Part shown: positions 13,566 to 16,482 of the stretch, in pieces
How positions within the stretch are numbered: the stretch's first letter is position 1
Layout of the letters: every line of letters starts with the position of its first letter
Origin: Actinomycetota bacterium
Lineage (GTDB): Bacteria; Actinomycetota; Actinomycetes; S36-B12
Assembly: GCA_009726075.1 (NCBI GenBank)
Contig: WLND01000003.1
Location: 1 to 16,482, forward strand
Length of the DNA: 16,482 nt
Direction of reading: 5' to 3'
The notes under the pieces: model-generated
Told to the model about the DNA's origin: nothing
Database searches by the model: none
What the model saw: only the letters and a program-made list of their open reading frames with translations
Made by a program: the position numbers and the translations under genes

Positions 13566-13571
13566 TAGGTT
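13566..13571 (+). promoter_or_regulatory. Putative -10 box of the phosphofructokinase gene
   Basis: TAGGTT, with TTCATC at 13543-13548 as a weak -35 box across a 17-bp spacer. Transcription would start near 13578 and give a leader of about 74 nt ending in AAGGAG (13638-13643), 8 nt before ATG 13652. Within the leader, GCGG/CCGC can form a short stem. Confidence 0.4.
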
Positions 13572-13651
13572 CTGCGGTGACAGCGGTTACAGCCGCGTGA
13601 TTCGATCAGCGAGCCCCGACCCAGGGCCGACATGGTGAAGGAGACAAGCTC

Positions 13652-14677
13652 ATGCGCGTTGGAGTGCTCACCGGCGGTGGAGACTGCCCAGGTCTGAATG
13701 CCGTCATCCGGGCCGTCGTGCGTCGCGGCGTTGCCGAGTACGGGTACGAGTTCGTCGGGTTCCGCGATGGCTGGAAGGGCCCGCTCGAGGGCATCACCGT
13801 GCCGCTCGACATTTCTTCGGTCCGGGGCATCCTCCCGCGAGGCGGCACGATCCTGGGCTCGTCACGGACGAATCCCTTCAAGGTCGAGGGCGGCATCGAG
13901 CAGATCGAGAAGAACCTCGAGTCGCTCGGCATCGACGCGCTCATCGCGATCGGCGGCGAGGACACCCTCGGGGTCGCGACCAAGCTGACCGAGCACGGCT
14001 TCAACGTCATTGGCGTCCCGAAGACCATCGACAACGACCTCTCGGCCACCGATTTCACCTTCGGCTTCGATACCGCGGTCACCGTGGCGAGCGAGGCAAT
14101 CGACCGACTCCACACCACCGCCGAATCCCACCACCGGATCCTCATCTGCGAGGTCATGGGCCGCCATGCCGGCTGGATTGCCCTGCACTCGGGCATGGCC
14201 GGCGGAGCCAACGGCATCCTCATCCCGGAGGTGCCGTTCGACCTCGACGAGGTCATCGGATGGGTCGAGTCGCGATTCAAGGCGAGCTATGCCCCGATCC
14301 TCTGCGTTGCGGAGGGTGCCCTTCCTAAGGACGGCACGCTCATCACGAAGGACGCCACCCTCGATGCCTTCGGCCACGTGAAGCTCTCGGGGATCGGCGA
14401 GTGGCTCGCAGCGAAGATTGAGGACGTCACGGGGCACGAGGCCCGCACGACGGTCCTGGGCCACATCCAGCGCGGGGGGTCGCCGACGGCGTTCGATCGC
14501 GTGCTGGCCACGCGTTTCGGCCTCAACGCGGTCACGTCCGTCAAGGATCAGGCGTGGGGAACGATGGTCGCCCTGCAGGGCACCGACATCGTCAGAGTGC
14601 CCCTCGAGGAGGCAACGGGAGTGCTCAAGACCGTGCCGATGGCACGGTACGAAGAGGCGTCGAGCTTCTTCGGCTGA
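13652..14677 (+). CDS. pfkA: 6-phosphofructokinase, residues of the pyrophosphate-dependent type
   Basis: The 341-residue group A phosphofructokinase phosphorylates fructose 6-phosphate to the 1,6-bisphosphate in glycolysis. It shows GGGDCPGLN (8-16), PRGGTILGSSRT (62-73), GGEDT (101-105), PKTIDND (123-129) with catalytic base D127, and MGRHAGW (169-175). Phosphoryl-donor choice in this family depends on positions 104 and 124: ATP enzymes have Gly at 104, while pyrophosphate enzymes have Asp104 and Lys124. Here D104 and K124 are both present, so pyrophosphate is the likely donor and the reaction would be reversible, as known for Amycolatopsis methanolica. The start is firm: AAGGAG lies 8 nt upstream. 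The DAHP synthase gene follows 21 bp later. The gene symbol refers to the family and not to ATP use. Confidence 0.95.
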   Translation: MRVGVLTGGGDCPGLNAVIRAVVRRGVAEYGYEFVGFRDGWKGPLEGITVPLDISSVRGILPRGGTILGSSRTNPFKVEGGIEQIEKNLESLGIDALIAIGGEDTLGVATKLTEHGFNVIGVPKTIDNDLSATDFTFGFDTAVTVASEAIDRLHTTAESHHRILICEVMGRHAGWIALHSGMAGGANGILIPEVPFDLDEVIGWVESRFKASYAPILCVAEGALPKDGTLITKDATLDAFGHVKLSGIGEWLAAKIEDVTGHEARTTVLGHIQRGGSPTAFDRVLATRFGLNAVTSVKDQAWGTMVALQGTDIVRVPLEEATGVLKTVPMARYEEASSFFG

Positions 14678-14686
14678 TTCCTCCCT

Positions 14687-14692
14687 TACCCT
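14687..14692 (+). promoter_or_regulatory. Putative -10 box of the DAHP synthase gene (leaderless)
   Basis: TACCCT ends 6 nt before ATG 14699, in the 21-bp gap after the phosphofructokinase gene. There is no Shine-Dalgarno sequence, so this gene is probably made from its own leaderless transcript, with or without read-through. Confidence 0.45.
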
Positions 14693-14698
14693 TACCCC

Positions 14699-16051
14699 AT
14701 GACCGCATCGATGCCCCCCGCTCCTGCACGAGCGATCACCTGGCCCGACCTACCCGCGCTGCAACAGCCCCCGTGGCCCGATCAGCAGGAGCTCGAGCGC
14801 GCCGTCGCCGAACTTCGTGTTCTGCCGCCTCTGGTGTTCGCGGGCGAGTGCGACCAGTTGAGGCAGCGGCTCGCCGCTGCCTCGGAGGGCAAGGCGTTCG
14901 TGCTCATGGGCGGGGACTGCGCCGAGACCTTCGAGGCGAACACCGCCGATTCGATTCGGGCGCGTCTGCAGACCGTGCTCCAGATGTCGGTGATTCTCAC
15001 CTACGCGGCGTCCTTGCCCGTCGTGAAGGTCGGTCGGCTCGCGGGGCAGTACTTCAAGCCGCGCAGCAAGTCCGTAGAAACGCGTGACGGCGTCGAGATG
15101 ACCTCCTACCTCGGCGACGCCGTCAACGCCATCGAATTCGATGCTGCGCTCCGTCGTCCAGACGCCCAGCGGCTCGTTCGGGCGTACCACGCGTCTGCAG
15201 CGGCCCTCAACCTCGTCCGGGCGTTCACGCAGGGGGGGTACGCAGACCTCCGGCAGGTGCATGCCTGGAACCAGGACTTCGTGCGCGATTCCCTTGCGGG
15301 CCAACGCTATGAGCAGATGGCCGGCGACATTGATCGCGCGCTCTCCTTCATGCATGCATGCGGCGCCAACCCGGATGAGTTCCAGCGCGTCGAGTTCTAC
15401 GCAGCGCACGAGGCCCTGTCGATCGATTACGAACGGGCCCTCACTCGCATCGACTCGCGCACCGGCCTTCCGTACGACGTCTCGGGCCACTTCCTGTGGA
15501 TTGGCGAGCGGACGCGACAGCTCGATGCGGCGCATGTCGATTTCGCCTCCAGGATCCGCAATCCGATCGGCGTGAAAGTCGGGCCGACGGCCTCGCCCGA
15601 CGAGATCGCCGAGCTCGCCGAGATCCTGAACCCCGAACGAGTCCCGGGCCGGTTGACCCTCATCACGCGCATGGGTGCCGGGGCCGTCCGCGACGTCCTG
15701 CCGGGCATCGTGCAGAAGGTCGATGCATGCGGGGTGCCCGTCGTGTGGGTGTGCGACCCCATGCACGGCAATACTCGTGAGGCCACCACCGGCCACAAGA
15801 CACGACTGTTCGACGACGTCATCGACGAGGTGCTCGGCTTCTTTGAGGTCCACCGCAATCTCGGAACCTTCCCGGGTGGCATTCACATCGAGCTCACCGG
15901 CGACGACGTCACCGAGTGCGTCGGCGGCACCGGCGGCGTCCTCGAGGGCAACCTGGGCGATCGCTACGAGACGGCGTGCGACCCTCGGCTGAACCGTGAG
16001 CAGAGCCTGGAGTTGGCCTTCCTCGTCGCCGACATGCTGATCAAGCGGTAG
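14699..16051 (+). CDS. aroG: 3-deoxy-D-arabino-heptulosonate 7-phosphate (DAHP) synthase, class II
   Basis: The 450-residue enzyme condenses phosphoenolpyruvate and erythrose 4-phosphate, the first step of the shikimate pathway. It is the plant-like class II type. Metal ligands are C74 (GGDCAE), H356 (DPMHGN), E398 (HIELTG) and D428 (CDPRLN); all four are exactly 13 residues lower than the M. tuberculosis ligands as I recall them (C87, H369, E411, D441), so the alignment is gap-free across the catalytic core. KPRSKSVE (120-127) and GPTASP (295-300) are further active-site segments. The N-terminus is about 13 residues shorter than the mycobacterial enzyme, where extra elements bind aromatic amino acids. 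It has no ribosome binding site, but a -10 box sits 6 nt upstream. A methyltransferase gene follows 7 bp downstream. Confidence 0.96.
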   Translation: MTASMPPAPARAITWPDLPALQQPPWPDQQELERAVAELRVLPPLVFAGECDQLRQRLAAASEGKAFVLMGGDCAETFEANTADSIRARLQTVLQMSVILTYAASLPVVKVGRLAGQYFKPRSKSVETRDGVEMTSYLGDAVNAIEFDAALRRPDAQRLVRAYHASAAALNLVRAFTQGGYADLRQVHAWNQDFVRDSLAGQRYEQMAGDIDRALSFMHACGANPDEFQRVEFYAAHEALSIDYERALTRIDSRTGLPYDVSGHFLWIGERTRQLDAAHVDFASRIRNPIGVKVGPTASPDEIAELAEILNPERVPGRLTLITRMGAGAVRDVLPGIVQKVDACGVPVVWVCDPMHGNTREATTGHKTRLFDDVIDEVLGFFEVHRNLGTFPGGIHIELTGDDVTECVGGTGGVLEGNLGDRYETACDPRLNREQSLELAFLVADMLIKR

Positions 16052-16058
16052 CGGACGG

Positions 16059-16482
16059 GTGCTTCAGTACGCCGACTTCGACGTGCTCGGAGACGCGCTG
16101 ACGATCGTGACCGACTCGACCGTGGTTGGCGATCGCGGCGAGCAGGCCTATGGAGCAGTCGTGGCCGCGACATATCGCGGCGTCGAGGATGCGATGGGTC
16201 GGATTCCCGGCGATTGGTGCGCCCCGGTTCGCGGAGAGCTCGAGCCGGTTGCCCGCATTGTCGGTCGATACCTAGGCGGCGAGTTCGCTGCTCTGGAGGA
16301 GATCTCCGTGTGGCAGCCCGGGGGCCCCTTCCAGCGCGAGGTCTGGACCCACATGCGCACCATCCCCGCGGGCTCCGTCGATACCTACGGGGAACTCGCT
16401 CGTAGGTCAGGTCGGCCAAGGGCGTTTCGCGCCGTTGGCACCGCCTGCTCGAGCAACCTCGTCGCATTGTTCGTGCCGTGCC
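16059..16482 (+). CDS. Methylated-DNA--[protein]-cysteine S-methyltransferase, C-terminus cut by window edge
   Basis: The visible 141 residues match an O6-alkylguanine-DNA alkyltransferase (Ogt type), which repairs alkylated DNA by moving the alkyl group to its own cysteine. The C-terminal domain is seen in WQPGGPFQREVW (85-96), IPAGSVDTYGELA (102-114) with the Tyr before GE, the arginine finger R124 (FRAVGTA), N133 and FVPC (138-141). C141 is the expected active-site cysteine of PCHR and is the last complete codon; the next base, c, fits the expected His. The usual N-P pair after the finger is N-L here. GTG 16059 is the first plausible start after an in-frame stop at 16038; only weak GGACGG precedes it. 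It starts 7 bp after the DAHP synthase stop, so it probably shares that transcript. Confidence 0.88.
   Translation, partial: MLQYADFDVLGDALTIVTDSTVVGDRGEQAYGAVVAATYRGVEDAMGRIPGDWCAPVRGELEPVARIVGRYLGGEFAALEEISVWQPGGPFQREVWTHMRTIPAGSVDTYGELARRSGRPRAFRAVGTACSSNLVALFVPC

Noticed and set aside
13572..13610. Imperfect direct repeats TGACAGCGG/TTACAGCCG in the phosphofructokinase leader
   Set aside because: The match is too poor and too short to tell from chance; a short GCGG/CCGC stem is all that can be seen.
14750..15886. Minus-strand open frame (378 codons) opposite DAHP synthase
   Set aside because: It is antisense to an enzyme with all four metal ligands in place and has no recognisable domain.
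1..16482. Mobile elements, CRISPR arrays, tRNA or rRNA genes, phage or defence genes
   Set aside because: I looked for transposase motifs, repeat-spacer patterns, cloverleaf-like sequences and known defence domains and saw none. All gaps between genes are under 300 bp.

Overview
This window looks like an ordinary chromosomal stretch from a high-GC actinobacterium. The evidence is the GC-rich codon use, the frequent GTG and TTG starts, TANNNT boxes placed 5-7 nt before start codons as in leaderless actinobacterial transcripts, and gene families typical of the phylum: a DnaQ-UvrC fusion exonuclease, an NlpC/P60 hydrolase with a coiled-coil N-terminus, a GT87 mannosyltransferase, an ArsA-like ATPase next to an SRPBCC protein, and a class II DAHP synthase. 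From memory, several of these families also lie close together in Mycobacterium tuberculosis between about Rv2178c and Rv2191, so I read this as a conserved core neighbourhood and not a genomic island. I see no tRNA, rRNA, transposase, phage gene, CRISPR array or attachment site. The species cannot be named from this sequence.

Layout. (1) 1-1211, minus: 3' truncated DEDDh exonuclease/GIY-YIG protein, divergent from two tiny double-CxxC proteins (1295-1567 and 1628-1846, plus). (2) 1847-2049: the most structured non-coding stretch, with nested inverted repeats, then a promoter and an approximately 80-nt leader for a secreted NlpC/P60 peptidoglycan hydrolase (2050-3150, plus). That gene overlaps, tail to tail, a GT87 membrane mannosyltransferase (3122-4345, minus), which sits behind a long-chain acyl-CoA ligase (4370-6166, minus). 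(3) 6283-9908, plus: metallophosphoesterase, then a tight run of SRPBCC protein, ArsA-like ATPase with a degenerate P-loop, HxxCxxC protein and ROK glucokinase. (4) 9948-11110, minus: alpha/beta hydrolase overlapping a small membrane protein by ATGA. (5) 11168-11890, plus: 1-acylglycerol-phosphate acyltransferase, convergent with glycerol kinase (11915-13420, minus). (6) 13652-16482, plus: phosphofructokinase with pyrophosphate-type specificity residues, class II DAHP synthase, and a methylguanine-DNA methyltransferase cut by the window edge at its active-site cysteine.

How the genes fit together. The metabolic genes cover entry and upper glycolysis (glucokinase, glycerol kinase, phosphofructokinase) and the first step of aromatic amino acid synthesis from PEP and erythrose 4-phosphate. 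The acyl-CoA ligase, acyltransferase, glycerol kinase, hydrolase and possibly the SRPBCC/ArsA pair point to membrane-lipid synthesis. The mannosyltransferase and NlpC/P60 protein act on the cell envelope. The exonuclease/nuclease and methyltransferase serve DNA repair.

The points most worth a second look are the PPi-type phosphofructokinase, the threonine in place of the P-loop lysine in the ArsA-like protein, the recurring leaderless promoter spacing, and the folded element upstream of the NlpC/P60 gene. I found no clear sign of a wholly new system.
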